Shown: positions 42,602-51,616 of the stretch, one piece after another | How the letters are laid out: the number at the start of each line of letters is the position of its first letter | Position numbering within the stretch: position 1 is the stretch's first letter | Assembly (NCBI RefSeq): GCF_004217555.1 | Contig: NZ_SHKW01000001.1 | Location: forward strand, 558,001-622,000 | Direction of reading: 5' to 3' | Source: Edaphobacter modestus | Lineage (GTDB): Bacteria > Acidobacteriota > Terriglobia > Terriglobales > Acidobacteriaceae | DNA: 64,000 bases | Notes under the pieces: generated by a model | What the model saw: only the letters and a program-made list of their open reading frames with translations | Databases searched by the model: none | What the model was told of the DNA's origin: nothing | Made by a program: the position numbers and the translations under genes

Positions 42602-44962
42602 GTGAGTCGAAAGCCAGCACTTCCGGTGGATGCGATTCTGCCGGAGATTCTCACGTCCCTGCAGCATACGCCCAACCTCGTCATCGAAGCGCCGCCGGGA
42701 ACGGGGAAGACCACTCGTGTTCCACCGGCCATTCTCGGTCTCGTCAGCGGCGAAGTCATCGTGCTCGAGCCACGCAGAATCGCCGCACGCATGGCGGCAC
42801 GAAGGGTCGCGTGGGAGCTGGGCGAAGAGGTCGGCGGGACGGTTGGCTACCAGGTCCGTTTCGAAGAGAGAATCGGGCCGCGCACGCGACTGCGGTTTGT
42901 CACGGAGGGTATTCTGACCCGCCGGCTGCTGACCGATCCAACCCTCAAGGGCATCGACGCGGTCGTCCTCGACGAGTTCCACGAGCGTCACCTGGACAGC
43001 GATCTTGCGCTGGCACTCCTGAAGCGTCTCCAGCGCGCCCGGGCGGAGATACGCATCGTTGTGATGTCGGCCACGCTCGATGCGGCGCCGATTGCTCGAT
43101 ACCTTGGAAATTGTCCGGTCCTTCGAGCGGAGGGAAAGCTGTTTGAGTTGTCGGTCAGGCACCTGCCTTACTCCCCTGAGCCGCTTCATGTTCAAACGAG
43201 GAAGGCTGTCGAATTGCTGAATACCGGACAGCACTCCGGCAGTATCCTCGCTTTCCTTCCTGGCATCGCCGAGATCCGGCGAACGATGCGCGAGTGCGAA
43301 ACGATCGCTCGTCAGACTGGTCTGCTTGTTCTGCCCCTGCATGGGGATCTTTCACCTGCCGAGCAGGATCGCGCTGTGTTGCCGTCTGGAGAAAGAAAAC
43401 TCATCCTCGCGACGAATGTTGCTGAAAGCTCTGTGACTGTCGAAGGAGTGACCGCCGTCATCGATAGCGGTCTGGCGCGCATCGCAACCTACTCGCCCTG
43501 GACTGGACTGCCGACGCTGCAGGTCGGCCGGATCAGCAAGGCGTCCGCAACGCAACGAGCCGGAAGAGCGGGCCGCACCGGACCCGGCCAGGTGATGCGC
43601 CTCTATTCCGAAGAAGATTATTTGCTGCGACCGGAGCACGACACTCCTGAGATCGCACGCGCCGATCTCTCGCAGCTTTTACTCAGCATTCGGGCGATGA
43701 AGATCGCGCATCTTGATGATCTGGATTGGCTGGAGGCTCCACCCACGGAGAACGTTGCGAGCGCTGCGTTGCTGCTCGATCGCATTGGAGCAAACGGTGG
43801 CGCAAATGGAGAGATGGAGCAGCGCCTCGCACGGTTTCCTTTGCCTGCCCGCCTGTCCCGCATCCTGGTCGAAGCGTTGGATCGAGGCGTCGGAGAGGAT
43901 GGATGTCTGGCCGCGGCAATGCTCGGCCTGGGAGCGCGCAGTGAGAAGAACGATCTGCTTGCTGCCATGGACCTGCCTCAGGATTATCGTTCCCGTCAGC
44001 ACACGGAACAGCTGCTCAGGATAGCTCGACCACCGAAGCAAACTCGCCATGATGACGAGGCGCTGCTGCTCTCCGTGCTGGCCGGCTTTCCTGACCGTGT
44101 GGCCCGCCGGCGAATTGGCAATCAGGTGCTGCTATCGACAGGTATCTCGGCCGAGGTGGCCGGCGAGACGCCGCCCTATGAGTTCATGCTCGCCATCGAT
44201 GCGGAGGATCGCCAGGAGAATCCCCTGCCGCTCATTCGCATGACCGCGAGAATCGAGCCGGAGTGGCTGCTCGACCTCTTCCCGGATCGCATTCAGGAAA
44301 AGTCGAGCGTGGTCTGGAATCGCAGTGCGGAGCGGGTCGAGAAAGTAAGCGCTTTGCATTACGACAAGCTGGTCATTGACGAGTCACGAGGCGCCGCGCC
44401 GGAGGCAGAAGCGGCCGACCTGCTCGCTCAGAAGGCACTCGATGTGGGCATAGACCACTTTGTAGATAAGGAGACTCTGGAACATTTTCTGGCCAGATTG
44501 ACCTTCGCGGGATTCGAGCCGCCAGACATCCCCCAGACGCTGCGTGACCTGTGCCTGGGCCTCCAAAGCTTCAGCGACCTGAGAGACGCCGCTAAGAACA
44601 TCATCCCAGTCATCGAGCAAAAGCTGAACGCCAGATTGCTCAATCAAATTGCACCTCTCGTCATCCGCCTGAAAAATGGACGTCAGACGAAGGTTCATTA
44701 CGAGGAGGGCAGACCACCCTGGATTTCATCCCGCCTACAGGATTTCTTTGGGATGCAGGAGACACCCCGGATCGGTCCGGACAAAACGCCGCTCGTTATC
44801 CATCTCCTGGCTCCAAATCATCGCGCGGTACAAACGACGACAGACCTTGCTGGATTCTGGAACCGCCTCTATCCGCAGGTTCGACGGGAGCTGATGCGGC
44901 GCTATCCGAGGCACGCGTGGCCAGAGATGCCTCAGGTACCGCAAGACCCTAAGAACAAATAG
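42602..44962 (+). CDS. hrpB: ATP-dependent helicase HrpB
   Basis: A 786-residue DExH helicase. Walker A PPGTGKTT at about residue 31, the DExH box LDEFHERH near 122, SAT motif VVMSATLDAAPIARYLGNCP, LATNVAESSVTVEGVTAVID, and QRAGRAGRTGPGQVMRLYSE (motif VI). The C-terminal HrpB-specific region includes RMTARIEPEWLLDLFPD and ends with LTFAGFEPPDIPQTLRDLC and the RYPRHAWPEMP tail. HrpB proteins are DEAH-family RNA helicases of uncertain substrate, non-essential. The start is GTG without a clear ribosome site, with a second GTG eight codons in. A REP-like palindrome begins 10 bp after the stop. Confidence 0.95.
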   Translation: MSRKPALPVDAILPEILTSLQHTPNLVIEAPPGTGKTTRVPPAILGLVSGEVIVLEPRRIAARMAARRVAWELGEEVGGTVGYQVRFEERIGPRTRLRFVTEGILTRRLLTDPTLKGIDAVVLDEFHERHLDSDLALALLKRLQRARAEIRIVVMSATLDAAPIARYLGNCPVLRAEGKLFELSVRHLPYSPEPLHVQTRKAVELLNTGQHSGSILAFLPGIAEIRRTMRECETIARQTGLLVLPLHGDLSPAEQDRAVLPSGERKLILATNVAESSVTVEGVTAVIDSGLARIATYSPWTGLPTLQVGRISKASATQRAGRAGRTGPGQVMRLYSEEDYLLRPEHDTPEIARADLSQLLLSIRAMKIAHLDDLDWLEAPPTENVASAALLLDRIGANGGANGEMEQRLARFPLPARLSRILVEALDRGVGEDGCLAAAMLGLGARSEKNDLLAAMDLPQDYRSRQHTEQLLRIARPPKQTRHDDEALLLSVLAGFPDRVARRRIGNQVLLSTGISAEVAGETPPYEFMLAIDAEDRQENPLPLIRMTARIEPEWLLDLFPDRIQEKSSVVWNRSAERVEKVSALHYDKLVIDESRGAAPEAEAADLLAQKALDVGIDHFVDKETLEHFLARLTFAGFEPPDIPQTLRDLCLGLQSFSDLRDAAKNIIPVIEQKLNARLLNQIAPLVIRLKNGRQTKVHYEEGRPPWISSRLQDFFGMQETPRIGPDKTPLVIHLLAPNHRAVQTTTDLAGFWNRLYPQVRRELMRRYPRHAWPEMPQVPQDPKNK

Positions 44963-44971
44963 ATCAACAGA

Positions 44972-45056
44972 AGCCCGTTTGAACGAAGCCGCTGGCGCGG
45001 CGGAGGCTAGCGTGCGATACTCCCCCGCAAACGCCAGCGATTCCCTTCAAACGGCT
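44972..45056. repeat. REP-like 85-bp palindromic element
   Basis: Nested inverted segments: AGCCCGTTTGAA (44972-44983) with TTCAAACGGCT (45046-45056), and CGCTGGCG (44990-44997) with CGCCAGCG (45032-45039). The left arm recurs at 31863-31902. It lies 10 bp after hrpB, so it may end that transcript or be a mobile extragenic palindrome. Confidence 0.65.
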
Positions 45057-45159
45057 CTACCCTAACTGCCCGACCGGTGATCCCGGCGACAGCAGGGCTC
45101 TGCGTGCTGGGCAGTCAAGATAGAGTCCTAACGTTTGTCATGATCGAAGATACAGGATT

Positions 45160-45822
45160 CTAGCGCCGTTTCCGCAGAACCCATGTCGTCATACAACGAT
45201 AATCCTGGACGATTGTCGTCTTGAGTGGATCTGTAAGTACGGCGTTCATCTTCTCGGTGTATTTCAGGAGTATCTCTTCATCTACTAAAAACCACTCAGA
45301 TCCGTCCCCTATTACGTATGTATTGCCTTTTACCCGCTTGAAGTTCATTCCAATCCTCGAACCTAGGCGGCAGAAGAGCATACCGCCCGGCTTCAGGACG
45401 CGCCATAACTCGGACAACATCGTTCTGAAGTGGTCCTCGTCCCGCGCGAAATGAAGTACGGAGTTGCAGATCACCACATCGACGAAGGCGTCCGGGAATG
45501 GCATTCGCTCGATGAGTCCAACCTGAAAATTCTCTGCTGGGAGTTCGGTTTCTAGAGAACGAGACAGCTGCTGAACGTGCTTTACCCCCGCCTCATCTGT
45601 ATCGAGTGCGAAGACCTCGCAGCCTTCTCTGAGCAGATGCACCAGATTGCGGCCATATCCGCATCCAGCATCAAGCACACGCATTCCACTACCAATGTTT
45701 CCCCGAAGGATTTGGTCAAAAACATAGATATCGATCTGTCCAAATTGATCCTGAACGTTTAACGCCATGCAGTAACCATACCAACCCAGCATGTCTTTCT
45801 GCCGTGTGGATTCATCACTCAT
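45160..45822 (-). CDS. Class I SAM-dependent methyltransferase
   Basis: A 220-residue protein with the methyltransferase Rossmann motifs: MRVLDAGCGYGRNLVHLL (motif I), VFALDTDEAGVKHV (motif II acidic residue), MPFPDAFVDVVICNSVLHFA (motif IV) and LWRVLKPGGMLFCRLGS (motif V). It resembles Methyltransf_11/UbiE-type small-molecule methyltransferases; no substrate is indicated. The ATG at 45822 (MSDESTRQKDMLGWYGY) is preferred, although no strong ribosome site is seen; the frame is open to 45921, close to the IS5 target site, so the upstream region may be partly replaced by the insertion. Confidence 0.85.
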   Translation of the reverse strand: MSDESTRQKDMLGWYGYCMALNVQDQFGQIDIYVFDQILRGNIGSGMRVLDAGCGYGRNLVHLLREGCEVFALDTDEAGVKHVQQLSRSLETELPAENFQVGLIERMPFPDAFVDVVICNSVLHFARDEDHFRTMLSELWRVLKPGGMLFCRLGSRIGMNFKRVKGNTYVIGDGSEWFLVDEEILLKYTEKMNAVLTDPLKTTIVQDYRCMTTWVLRKRR

Positions 45823-45940
45823 CACAAGCCGACTAATGAGATGGTCCGCCGCTGCCCTCAGTAAGAACAAGAGGATGGGGAGGGGAGCTTCGGACACGAG
45901 GATCTCGAAATGCAGATACATTCGGTTGACATTGACCTAG

Positions 45941-47229
45941 GAGCTTGTTGAAATAGCTAGAGCTGACTCCTTTACTGATGAGGTTTTGGGTTGATGCAGG
46001 GGAGTTGGGTTGTTTATGACGGCTGGCTGGCGGATTCTGCGGCATGTTTTCTTGCCGGGTTGAAGACTCAACCGGCCTTCAGGCGCACTGCTGCTGTGGG
46101 TCCTGCTGAGTATGGCTTTGGATGAGCCTTGGCAGACGCAGCAGGTTATGTGCGGCGCAGCTGAAGACGAAGATCCAGTCGACCTTGGCGAGTCCTCGCA
46201 CCTTCAGCTGGTCGAGCGGACCGGTCTGCTTCAACCAGCCAAATGTCTTCTCCACGAGCCAGCGGCGGCTGAGGCTGAGCGCATAGCCGGCGTGCCGGGT
46301 GGTCCTGCCATCGAGGTTCGAGCGGCGTCCCTTGTCGTTCTTCTGCACATGTGCGGTGACGTTGAGGGCGCGGGCTCCGGCGATGAAGTCCTTCGCGTCG
46401 TAGGCCTTGTCGGCACCAACCGTGATGCGCCGCGAGCTGTTCTTCTGCCGCTCGTCGAGCATCAGCAGGGCGGCGTCGCGCTCGGCATGGCCGTCGGCCT
46501 GGGTCGCCATCGCGGCGGCGATCAGGCCGTTGCGGTTCTCCACCAGCGCATGGCCCAGGTACGCGAGCTTCGACTCCTTGCCATAGCTCTTCTTGTAGAG
46601 CCGCGCCTCCGGATCGGTAGTCGATTGATGGGTCTCGTTCGACCTCTTCTGCCCACGGAAGTTAGTGCCGTCGCCATCATCGGAGCCATCCTTCGGCCGG
46701 AAGCTCTTCTGCGATGCCCAGGCCTGGATCAGCGTGCCGTCCACGGTGAAGTGCTCGTCACTCATGAAGCGCTTCGCCAGCACGTTCACCTCGGCGAAGA
46801 ACCGCTGCGCCACGTCCGACGTCAGCAGCCGGTCGCGGTTCTTGGAAAACACGGCATGGTTCCACACCGCGTCGTCCATGCCCAGGCCGACGAACCAGCG
46901 GAACAGCAGGTTGTAGTTCAGCTGCTCGACTAACTGGCGCTCCGAACGCACCGAATAAAACGCCTGCAACAACAGCGCCCGCAGCACATACTCGGGCGCA
47001 ATCGAAGGACGGCCTGATGCCGAATATAGCGCATCGAAATCCTCGTTCAGCGACACCAGAACTGCATCCGTCAACTTGCGAATCTCGCGCAAAGGATGAT
47101 CCTGTGGAACCCGCTGCTCCAACGTCACACAACTGAACATCTCACCCTGAACCCGCTCGTCGCCACGCATACAACAGAGACGGACCAACACCCAGATCAG
47201 ACGAAGCCAGAACCTATTTCAACAAGCTC
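45941..47229 (-). mobile_element. IS5-family insertion sequence, apparently complete
   Basis: Perfect 16-bp terminal inverted repeats GAGCTTGTTGAAATAG at 45941-45956 and, inverted, 47214-47229. They are flanked by a CTAG direct repeat (45937-45940 and 47230-47233), matching the YTAR target duplication of IS5-type elements. Length is 1289 bp with one intact transposase. Intact ends and a clean duplication indicate recent insertion. Confidence 0.92.
46079..47170 (-). CDS. IS5-family transposase
   Basis: About 363 residues from the ATG at 47170 (an in-frame GTG at 47191 is possible). The N-terminal DUF772-type domain reads GRPSIAPEYVLRALLLQAFY, SVRSERQLVEQLNYNLLFRW, FVGLGMDDAVWNHAVFSKNR. The DDE domain has HFTVDGTLIQAWAS (first Asp), then ITVGADKAYDAKDF (second Asp) and SRRWLVEKTFGWLKQTG (Glu). 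The frame is intact and lies wholly inside the IS with its terminal repeats, so the element is probably active or recently so. Confidence 0.93.
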   Translation of the reverse strand: MRGDERVQGEMFSCVTLEQRVPQDHPLREIRKLTDAVLVSLNEDFDALYSASGRPSIAPEYVLRALLLQAFYSVRSERQLVEQLNYNLLFRWFVGLGMDDAVWNHAVFSKNRDRLLTSDVAQRFFAEVNVLAKRFMSDEHFTVDGTLIQAWASQKSFRPKDGSDDGDGTNFRGQKRSNETHQSTTDPEARLYKKSYGKESKLAYLGHALVENRNGLIAAAMATQADGHAERDAALLMLDERQKNSSRRITVGADKAYDAKDFIAGARALNVTAHVQKNDKGRRSNLDGRTTRHAGYALSLSRRWLVEKTFGWLKQTGPLDQLKVRGLAKVDWIFVFSCAAHNLLRLPRLIQSHTQQDPQQQCA

Positions 47230-47233
47230 CTAG

Positions 47234-47629
47234 GCAAGACTACGTTTCATCTCGTGGTGCTCGGCGCGTCAGGATTAGGACGCGAAGCGGCTACATAATC
47301 GAGCGAGTCGGTCAATGCGAACCACGAGGTTGTGTGCGCTCCAGGCTCGATGCGGTTTCCTGAGTATGTTCCTTCAGCCCTGGAGTAGAATGGCGGGTTC
47401 ATTTCCGCGGCGCTTATTCTGGGCTGCGCGGCGTTATCGAAAACGCCACAAACAGCGGGAATCCAGCCGTAGTGAACAATGTCATCGATTCACATGCTTA
47501 CGGGATCTTTAGCGAATCTCTGGGTAAAGCAGTCGCTGCACGTATCCACTTGATCGGCTCAGAATAGCTTTCGTTGACGAGAGCCTGCCGCTTTAGAGTA
47601 GACCGTTAGCTGAAAATTGTTTAGGTTTC
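47234..47629. other. Intergenic region right of the IS5 element
   Basis: About 400 bp with only short, unconvincing frames. It is the displaced flank of the IS target. No conserved motif seen. Confidence 0.35.
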
Positions 47630-47765
47630 GGCGTTGGCTTGCTCCTCGGCAGCCAGATCGCAACCTGGGTACTGTGCCTCGGATATGTCTACGGGGATGC
47701 TCGGCGGCGCGCCATGCGGTCGGTGCTTTGGGTGCTGGTTGCAGCCTTGTTTCCTAACCTGCTGG
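47630..47765 (+). pseudogene. Membrane-protein fragment (VYGDARRR type)
   Basis: The plus strand reads GVGLLLGSQIATWVLCLGYV, YGDARRRAMRSVLWVLVAAL and FPNLLGF. The two hydrophobic helices joined by a GDARRRxM loop recall small acidobacterial membrane proteins with this loop. Both ends are missing; the ISNCY N-terminal relic starts where homology stops. Confidence 0.45.
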
Positions 47766-47869
47766 GATTTCTTCGAGACCGCCTCCGTCACCGTATGCCG
47801 TCCTACAAGTACCTCACTCAAAACCTCGATACGCTTCAAATCGCGGGTGCTCATCCTGATCAGGCCCAT
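47765..47869 (-). pseudogene. ISNCY transposase, N-terminal remnant
   Basis: The minus strand reads MGLIRMSTRDLKRIEVLSEV and LVGRHTVTEA, matching the N-terminus of ISNCY/IS1202-type transposases (STRDLKRIEVL..VL.GRRTV). Only about 33 codons remain. The IS tip lies just upstream at 47898-47915. Confidence 0.65.
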
Positions 47870-47897
47870 CCCTTGAACATGACTAATGAGCGGGGAC

Positions 47898-47977
47898 CGG
47901 ACATTTCTACTTTGCGCGTACAACGTCTGTTGCTGCAAAGTTCATTTGTCCGTATCTCTGCAAAGTAGAAATGTCCG
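47898..47977. repeat. Facing ISNCY terminal repeats
   Basis: CGGACATTTCTACTTTGC (47898-47915) and its exact complement GCAAAGTAGAAATGTCCG (47960-47977) are 44 bp apart. A related copy, GCAAAGTTCATTTGTCCG, lies between them (about 47935-47952). These look like the 5' tip of one ISNCY copy facing the 3' tip of another. Confidence 0.6.
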
Positions 47978-48075
47978 TAGTCGTCGTGCGGTGCGTAATG
48001 TGGAAATCGACGTTGTGTGTCGATTTCCAAGGACTGTGGGAAGAGTGGGACAGTTTCATCGTTCCACGCTTTCCA

Positions 48076-48441
48076 TCAGGCCGTCATTTCCACCGCTTCA
48101 GATTTTCGTTCGCGTTTTCGATAATTGATCTTCTCACTGTTGGTCTTTACCTTTGGGACATACTTTATATCCTGCTGGGCCTTGATGAGCGCGAGTGCAT
48201 GTCCGAGCCGCTTGTTCTCAACGATAGCGGTGTGGCTGACTCGCTGGTCCTTGTCGAACACCCGGTAGGGAAGCACCTGTCCCTTCCAGCGCACTTCCAG
48301 TCTTCCATCCGTGAAGTCATAAAGATCCACGTACTGGCCGCTTAGTTCTTCAGACGCAGGACTGCGCTCGAGGATGAGCTGCTTGCGGTCGTAGGCGAGA
48401 GTCAGCTGCTGACCGACATGACGCTGTTCGCGATGGCACAG
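48076..48441 (-). pseudogene. ISNCY transposase, C-terminal remnant
   Basis: In one frame: CHREQRHVGQQLTLAYDRKQ, LSGQYVDLYDFTDGRLEVRW, KGQVLPYRVFDKDQRVSHTA and IVENKRLGHALALIKAQQD. This is the C-terminal beta-barrel-like domain of ISNCY transposases, clearly related to the relic at 25.8-27.1 kb but better preserved. The catalytic DDE core is absent. Confidence 0.8.
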
Positions 48442-48620
48442 GATAACGTTGCACTCACAGCATCCCATTGCACGGGTGGCAGCATAACGCTGCACTGGGT
48501 GGCAGAATTGATTGTATTCAGCAGCCCGCTCTGTGACTGCCTTCGGGGTCGTCCTATGAAAAGCGAACAGCGGGCCGCTCTTCTGGCAGCTAACCGAGAG
48601 ACGGTCTATGCGGCTGGGTT

Positions 48621-48932
48621 GTGTGGTCCCGGTCGATGGGAACCACACTCGGCATTGCGGTCCGGTCTTTTAGGATTCGTAATGGTTACGAATTCCGTCA
48701 AGCAAAGAATCGTAGCCTGACTACTATTATCTTCAATCCCTACGGCTTCGAGCTTCTTGATGTTCTAAAACGCCTGCACTCCGCCGACCAGATCCGCACC
48801 AAGACGAGCGGCTTCGTGCAAACCTGGGAGGAAAAGGCATACAGCCACTACAACAGGTTCGAGCAGGGCATACTGTGCACGCTCGCGTATGCCCACACGC
48901 TGGTCGACGAAACTAAAATCTTTTTCAAGTAA
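48621..48932 (+). CDS. Hypothetical protein, phage-like C-terminus
   Basis: The last 65 codons (NPYGFELLDVLKRLHSADQI, then SGFVQTWEEKAYSHYNRFEQ) look coding and end 27 bp before the next gene. The N-terminal 35 residues have no ribosome site and different composition, so the gene is probably 5'-truncated by the ISNCY relic. I do not recognise it; it appears to belong with the phage fragment downstream. Confidence 0.45.
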   Translation: MWSRSMGTTLGIAVRSFRIRNGYEFRQAKNRSLTTIIFNPYGFELLDVLKRLHSADQIRTKTSGFVQTWEEKAYSHYNRFEQGILCTLAYAHTLVDETKIFFK

Positions 48933-48959
48933 TCGGCCTCCCGGTGGGTATTACCCCCT

Positions 48960-49742
48960 ATGGCTGACCTACTGCAATCGCGCCGCGAGGGAGTGAACAT
49001 CTCCTCGGAGCTCCCTCCGGTGCCCTTCATCCTGCTCAAGAAAGCTCTCCCCAAGAACCACATCGTCGTCGGCGATGAGGCTGGACAGATACGCTTCCTC
49101 GCGCATCAGGTCGGTGCGAAGCCGGAGTTCGTCGAGCGCGTCACCGATGACCTGCTCGCCGGGTTCGAGGGCAAACTCTACGTCGTCAGCACCAAGTACA
49201 AGGTCGATCTCTCGCCGGAGCTTCGCGCTCGCACAGGGATGTGGTCTACGGAGCCGATCGTCAAAGGCAGTGCCGCGATCAACACCATCGTCAAACATAC
49301 GCTTACTCTGCTCGCCGGTAAAGAGAAGGCGCTCAAGCGCGTCGTTCTCGACCGCGTGGGTGACATGCTCACCAAGGGCAAGACCGACGACGTCCCCGGC
49401 CTGATCTGGGCTGCTGTGTGGCATCTCAGCGCCGACCTTCCCCCCAAGCCAATTTGACCATGATCCATGGGAGTCCTCCGTCGACTGGCTCGACATGGAG
49501 ACGATTCCCGAGTGCGTCTGCACATGCTGCATAAGAAGCTGGTGGGCTACGCGACGATCGTGGGCTTCGGTGAAGAGGCCGCGAGCAAGATCGGAATCAA
49601 GCCTTCACAGCAGCAACACTTCAAGGGACTCACGCTCGATCTCGGTCGTGTGTATCGCTCGATCTCAGTGCTCTCGCGCGGGAAGCAGGGCCGCATGTTG
49701 CCGTACGTGTGTGCCATGCAGATCGCAAGCATATGGTCCTAG
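48960..49742 (+). pseudogene. Unknown phage-like gene with two single-base frameshifts
   Basis: Three frames join into one protein of about 260 residues. It starts MADLLQSRREGVNISSELPP, with ALPKNHIVVGDEAGQIRFLA and GSAAINTIVKHTLTLLAGKE. A one-base change in the C6 run near 49440 continues PPSQFDHDPWESSVDWLDME, and a second near 49512 continues VRLHMLHKKLVGYATIVGFG and GRVYRSISVLSRGKQGRMLP. The recovered continuity argues for a single ancestral gene. The product is unrecognised; context suggests phage DNA metabolism or structure. Either pseudogene or assembly error. Confidence 0.55.
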
Positions 49743-49845
49743 AAATCTCAAATCAATAATTCAGGTCGAGCCCGATCGGTGGGTATTAGGTTTTGTGGCC
49801 GCGCTGCACAAGCCACAAGAAACACCACCTTTCGGAGTTCTCACT

Positions 49846-50502
49846 GTGAAACTTGACGACGAAGTAAAAGTAAAGTCCACCCTCGCCTCCACCTCTAACG
49901 CCGACTATGAAACGGACGACTGCGCTGTAGACTTCGGCGACGAAGATGCCCTTGCCCGCACTGGCCTGCAGAAGATCATGCCAGCAGACAAGAACGGCAC
50001 CTACGTCCGCGCTGCTGTTCTGACCGATGTATGTAAGGTCCGGACGGCGTGGATGCACTTCATTCAGGTTAGCGACAAGAAGTCAGCCTACCGCTGCCTC
50101 TCTGTGCGCGATAAGCGTGGCAACATCACCACGCAGGGTCCTTGCTGCGCGAAGCTGAACGGCGACGACGACCAGCGTGCCCAGCTCAACTTCGCTGTGC
50201 TTGCTATCAAGTACAAGAACGCTGATCCTGGCACCGGCAAGTACAAGAAGCAGGCCGACGGCAGCGCACCTCCCATCCTCTGGGAAGTCGGCTGGATCAA
50301 GCTGTCGCAGGCTGGCTTTAAGGCTGTGTCCGATCTGGTCATGGAGGGCGAAGAGGCATACAGCTTCGACTTCGCGATCAGCTACCGCGACAACGGTATG
50401 CTGGCTCCGTATGTGAATGGACGACCGTATCCTTTCGTTCACGCTTCTTCGCCCAATACTGCCTCCTACCCTCCGCCATCTTCAACTTGTTTTCAGCTGT
50501 GA
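49846..50502 (+). CDS. Putative phage ssDNA-binding-like protein, 3'-truncated
   Basis: GTG start with CGGAG nine bases upstream. About 190 authentic residues: KLDDEVKVKSTLASTSNADY, GLQKIMPADKNGTYVRAAVL, TAWMHFIQVSDKKSAYRCLS, GPCCAKLNGDDDQRAQLNFA, ILWEVGWIKLSQAGFKAVSD and GEEAYSFDFAISYRDNG. Spaced Cys/His residues (C..H..C..CC) and the final EVGWI...YSFDF block loosely resemble gp32-type phage ssDNA-binding proteins with a zinc site; this is inference. Homology-like sequence ends near 50430, where the antisense GIY-YIG gene begins, so the remaining frame to 50502 is read-through. Confidence 0.5.
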   Translation: MKLDDEVKVKSTLASTSNADYETDDCAVDFGDEDALARTGLQKIMPADKNGTYVRAAVLTDVCKVRTAWMHFIQVSDKKSAYRCLSVRDKRGNITTQGPCCAKLNGDDDQRAQLNFAVLAIKYKNADPGTGKYKKQADGSAPPILWEVGWIKLSQAGFKAVSDLVMEGEEAYSFDFAISYRDNGMLAPYVNGRPYPFVHASSPNTASYPPPSSTCFQL

Positions 50503-51154
50503 TCTGTTTGCCTTTGAAAGCACTCGGTTTGCCTTTGTTGGCTTCACTGATCTTGCGACAGTGCTCTTCAGACCGGATTCTACCTGTGAGTGCTTTGGAT
50601 ACTTTCTCACCGAAACCCGCCGGTTTTGGTCTCACCTTCTTCGCCGCCGAGAGTTTCTCACGGTGCTCCGGCGTCAGAGTGCGGCCCTTCAACCGCGACG
50701 GCTGACCAATTCTCTTGGCGACTGATTTCGCGATCTGCTCAGGGGTTTGCCTTCTTCCACGTAAAGCCTGCGCTATCTTCTGCTTTTGTTCCTCAGACAT
50801 GGGGATCCCTTTCCGCGATGACGGAGGGTGCCCATGCTCCTTGGGGTGACGGATATTGTATCCCCACCTGCGGTCCATGCTGTTGGCCAAGGTGACGTGC
50901 GCCGTTTCACGTTCAATCAGCGCCTCTGGGGGGCAGTACTCAAGTATCTCCACCGCGAACGCTTCGCCGCCATACTTCAACCAGTCGGCCTGGAGCAAAG
51001 GGTTGTCATGTGCGCCTCTTCGTAAGCGTGCGAAGTGTTGGGCTATCCTCTTCCGCAGCCACTTGCTGCTGCCGATGTACTTTCTTTCTGGGCTTCGCTG
51101 CGTGTTGGTGATGCAGTAGATGCCGGTAGCGCGGTCACACCCTGGGATCAACAT
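50378..51154 (-). CDS. GIY-YIG homing endonuclease with NUMOD3 repeats
   Basis: A 258-residue protein. The N-terminal nuclease has GIYCITNTQRSPERKYIGSS (GIY..YIG), the catalytic Arg in KWLRKRIAQHF, and the Glu in VEILEYCPPEALIERE. The rest holds helical DNA-binding repeats of NUMOD3 type: KGIPMSEEQKQKIAQALRGR, TLTPEHREKLSAAKK, GRIRSEEHCRKISEANKGKP and KGKQITAENKLKMAEG. AAGGAG lies eight bases before the ATG. Such SegA/F-TflI-like enzymes are free-standing or intronic homing endonucleases of phages. It is antisense to the phage gene and overlaps its broken 3' end; the last 15 residues are antisense of that gene, so the natural C-terminus may be changed. Confidence 0.88.
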   Translation of the reverse strand: MLIPGCDRATGIYCITNTQRSPERKYIGSSKWLRKRIAQHFARLRRGAHDNPLLQADWLKYGGEAFAVEILEYCPPEALIERETAHVTLANSMDRRWGYNIRHPKEHGHPPSSRKGIPMSEEQKQKIAQALRGRRQTPEQIAKSVAKRIGQPSRLKGRTLTPEHREKLSAAKKVRPKPAGFGEKVSKALTGRIRSEEHCRKISEANKGKPSAFKGKQITAENKLKMAEGRRQYWAKKRERKDTVVHSHTEPAYRCRGS

Positions 51155-51616
51155 TCCGAAGGTCTCCTTGGAGAGGAGCTTCAGAAGTCGGATTTCATTG
51201 ATTTGCTAAGCCATGATCGGGATGGAGGAGGGCGACTGAAACACGCTGAGGGGCAGAGCTAACGGCGCACAAATGGAGCGTTGCAGGCCAACCTCCTTTA
51301 TCACCAGTTGGGCACTGGCGGTCTCCGCAGTTACGGGTGGCGGATTTGTAGCCGTGTATGGCCTCCGTCGGCTGTGGCGTGACGTAGTAGTCCGAAGCTG
51401 GCAGGACGATGTCAGTCAGGTCTCGGACGCAAAAGTGGTCGACTATACGTTTTGCTTGTCGGAGCAGTCGTAGCAAAGACGACACAAGAGCGGTTCTTCG
51501 AGCGATTAATCCGCCCGTCGTGATTCACTGACAGTCCGACTAGGGTACAGCCCAACCCTACGTCCGACACCTGGCGAATGAATGTCGCAATAGAGTCGCT
51601 TTCTGAGTTACACATA
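51155..51616. other. Intergenic region between homing endonuclease and recombinase
   Basis: About 460 bp with short frames only (a 66-codon plus-strand frame at 51273 has one hydrophobic segment but no ribosome site). No recognised gene. Confidence 0.35.
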
